Source: Hypomyces perniciosus (lineage: Eukaryota; Ascomycota; Sordariomycetes; Hypocreales; Hypocreaceae). From it: a stretch of 64,000 nt of DNA. The stretch spans positions 2,356,001 to 2,420,000 of the forward strand of contig SPDT01000004.1 in assembly GCA_008477525.1 (NCBI GenBank). The letters run 5' to 3'. Positions 62,452 through 64,000 of the stretch are shown here, one piece after another. How positions within the stretch are numbered: position 1 is the first letter of the stretch; every line of letters starts with the position of its first letter. The notes beneath the pieces were generated by a model. It was not told where the DNA came from. It did no database searches and saw nothing but the letters and a program-made list of their open reading frames with translations. The translations under genes were made by a program, and so were the position numbers.

Positions 62452-62614
62452 GGCACAGACGTGCCTGGCAACAGCGCAAGCTGTTGCCACTTTGTGGTAG
62501 ATGACGACGGTAGATGACAACAAATAGGTAGCCCTTCGCAGTTCGCTCTTTAGTTAGTTCTTTCATTCACGCTTTTACCTGGTTGACACCCGTCTTTTTG
62601 ATCACCTTCGTGAT
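62452..62614 (-). mobile_element. Hairpin element H6 (163 bp) nested in V's own hairpin
   Basis: On the plus strand it starts GGCACAGACGTGCC, followed by the perfect hairpin GGCAACAGC-GCAA-GCTGTTGCC and CCACTTTGTGG, and ends GATCACCTTCGTGAT. The flanking heptamers are TAATAGT (62445-62451) and AAATAGT (62615-62621). Removing the element and one heptamer restores GTAGTAATAG-TATAA-GCTATTGCC, the RIP form of the same hairpin in the host V terminus. This is the least mutated H copy. Confidence 0.9.
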
Positions 62615-62660
62615 AAATAGTATAAGCTATTGCCAGGCTGTTGCCAGGCACGTGTATGCC

Positions 62661-63124
62661 ATTTATAATTAAGTAAATAGCTTTTATAAAGATTTTAAAC
62701 TTAAAGGTCCTTTTATTATTATTATAAATAAAACATAAGGCAATAAGGAATATATTATGATAGTTCTTTCCTTGAATATAATAGTTATCATATATGATAT
62801 TAATATTAATATTAATATTTATATATAGATATTCCAACATGAACTGAAATAATTAATACACTTAATATTTTAATTGGATTTAAAGAATCTAAATATCGCT
62901 ATAATATAATCACTTTTAAGCTTAAATTATTTTTTATTTTAATAAAGATTAACTTTAAGGCTGTAAAATAGTGTATCTATATAAAGGAGTATTATAGTAA
63001 TGATACTTAGCTTTATAAACGACCTATGTAAATCTATTTATTAAATATTAAACTCTTTATTAAATAAAGCTCTATAGTTATAGCTTTAATTATTGAAAAA
63101 AGTATTGTTATTATATTCAACTAA
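62661..63124. other. AT-rich sequence right of V
   Basis: No gene. Contains a short (ATTAAT)n run at about 62797-62815. The 96-codon minus ORF 62550-62840 runs from here into H6 and is a shadow. No copy found elsewhere in the window. Confidence 0.4.
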
Positions 63125-63330
63125 ATGCTACTTTGTAGAGTAAAGAATTGTTGAAAAGGGGCAGTAACCTATAAAGTATCTGTATAATGAGGGGGGCAGG
63201 GGTTAACCTAGCAGTTAGATATAAGTAAGGGCACTCTGCCCGGTTTGTCTTGATAGGGTTAATGGACTTGATTGTATATTTTATCAATGAATTTGTATAG
63301 GCAACTGTAAAATATACGCTTTTAAATAGT
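63125..63330. other. Low-RIP island
   Basis: Two hundred bases that keep many TpG/CpA steps and GC (GAGGGGGGCAGGGGTTAACC, GGGCACTCTGCCCGGTTTGT). A G-rich tract at 63191-63204 resembles the polypurine tracts seen before LTRs in the window, but the sequence after it does not match any LTR here. GGGCA..TGCCC around 63230-63241 is a small inverted repeat. No ORF of note. Could be the edge of an LTR element not otherwise represented, or unique DNA. Confidence 0.4.
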
Positions 63331-64000
63331 TATTTTACTAATATTACTAAAATAATTAAATTTCGACTTTAATATTAATTAATAATGTAATATAGCTAAA
63401 TTTTATATATACTTTGTTACTTTACTCTTCAATTTTATTATAAAAAATATATTATAAAAGGGTTTTACTTTTATTATACAAAATTAAATTATAACTTCAA
63501 TAAATATAATAAAAAAGCAGGTTAATATTTATTAAAAAGATTGTATTAAATATGAAATTAAAACCATTAAACTTAATTATATCACCTATACTTCAAAGTT
63601 TAAGTATTATACTGTATTAAACTATGTTCTTATTAATTTTAAAGTATTATTAAATTAATTATATATTAACATTACATATAATATTTAATTAACTTTTAAA
63701 TTTAAACTTTAATTATATATTTTCTTTAAATATTAATAATAATAATATTAATATTATTTTATTAACCTGTAATTTACTGTTATTTAATTAACTTTATTTA
63801 ATACAAATTTAAAGTTAACTATAAATTTAAAAAAAAGATAACTTTTATTAAAAGTTATATATAAAAGTTAACTATAAATAAAATTAATATTTTAATTAAA
63901 ACCCTATTAAGTTGAAATTAAGAAATAATAAATCTATTTCAATATAAATTATATTTTGAATATAATATTTATATATTTTTAGCTTTTATAAACTTTACAT
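63331..64000. other. AT-saturated right edge
   Basis: No ORF, LTR, TIR or recognisable copy within the window. Decay is as strong as in the gypsy interiors. Confidence 0.4.

Larger units (their letters stand above)
59086..62660 (+). mobile_element. V element, long copy with four nested insertions
   Basis: After removing H5, T1e, T2c and H6 about 2 kb remain. They align with V at 30880-30958 and 37173-38912, and with the minus-strand copy at 43116-45600. The right end (62617-62660) finishes GGCACGTGTATGCC. The left end is cut at about 59086 by the T1/T2-like remnant. The segment 60990-61330 diverges from the 38340-38600 copy but matches 41131-41744, so V has at least two internal variants. 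No conserved ORF. Confidence 0.65.

Noticed and set aside
26169..62614. The repeated GGCAACAGC..GCTGTTGCC palindromes as a CRISPR-like array or as bacterial REP sequences
   Set aside because: Copies are kilobases apart, each part of a 150-bp unit with target duplications, in a fungal RIP landscape. No spacer-repeat periodicity.
26169..62614. Paired changes in both arms of the H/V hairpin as proof of selection for RNA structure
   Set aside because: The paired changes (CAACAG to CAATAG with CTGTTG to CTATTG) are CpA-to-TpA on each strand, which RIP produces symmetrically without selection.
62550..62840. 96-codon minus ORF
   Set aside because: Starts in unassigned AT-rich sequence and runs into the H6 element; the reading frame is created by the insertion.
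1..64000. A Starship-type giant element or a host gene cluster
   Set aside because: No tyrosine-recombinase captain, no intact cargo genes; everything legible belongs to gypsy, hAT or small non-autonomous elements.

Overview
The window looks like a repeat-only, AT-saturated block of a filamentous ascomycete (Pezizomycotina) genome. Its base composition and decay are what repeat-induced point mutation (RIP) produces. Where copies can be compared, the differences are almost all C-to-T or G-to-A in CpA/TpG context. Open frames are broken mostly where Gln or Trp codons have become stops. No ORF above about 100 codons survives, and I found no host gene, rRNA or tRNA. Family assignments rest on my own reading and alignment of copies inside the window, with no database search.

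Layout, left to right. 1-7359: remnants of Ty3/gypsy elements of one LTR family (G1, 162-bp LTRs), including an element on the minus strand with its 3' LTR, polypurine tract, chromodomain, RT box and gag. 7360-11205: a truncated minus-strand hAT transposon with a 476-bp TIR element inside it. 11206-17162: a minus-strand gypsy element of a second LTR family (G2, 172-bp LTRs), split by a 2.4-kb TIR element. 18163-24874: a G1 LTR with gag, a 4.1-kb hAT copy, then the pol 3' end and 3' LTR of a G2 element. 26169-27097: a short hairpin element (H) next to a deleted copy of a larger element (V). 28545-40370: a nest in which gypsy family X is interrupted by V, V by a 6.2-kb gypsy element (Y) with 263-bp LTRs and a 5-bp target duplication, and Y by an H copy. 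A fourth TIR element (T4) sits in X further right. 41131-46000: more V, H and W copies. 46000-56640: a second X copy carrying a 3,995-bp hAT and three TIR elements. 56640-62660: a minus-strand W copy and a long V copy, hit by TIR and H insertions. 62661-64000: unassigned sequence with one block that RIP has barely touched.

The most interesting content is a set of small non-autonomous elements whose insertions can be proven inside the window. H elements (150-179 bp) have a self-complementary segment near each end and a central GNRA-loop hairpin, and are flanked by 7-bp duplications. Paralogous empty sites exist for four of them, and one H sits inside another copy's hairpin. H shares its right end with the roughly 2-kb V element, its probable parent, for which I recognise no transposase. 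T1 and T2 elements (444-2444 bp) make exact 8-bp duplications and have long TIRs containing a twice-repeated motif that differs in concert between the two families.

The genes here do not work together as a pathway. The window is a layered record of transposon invasion and RIP, and the short or late insertions have kept the most GC.
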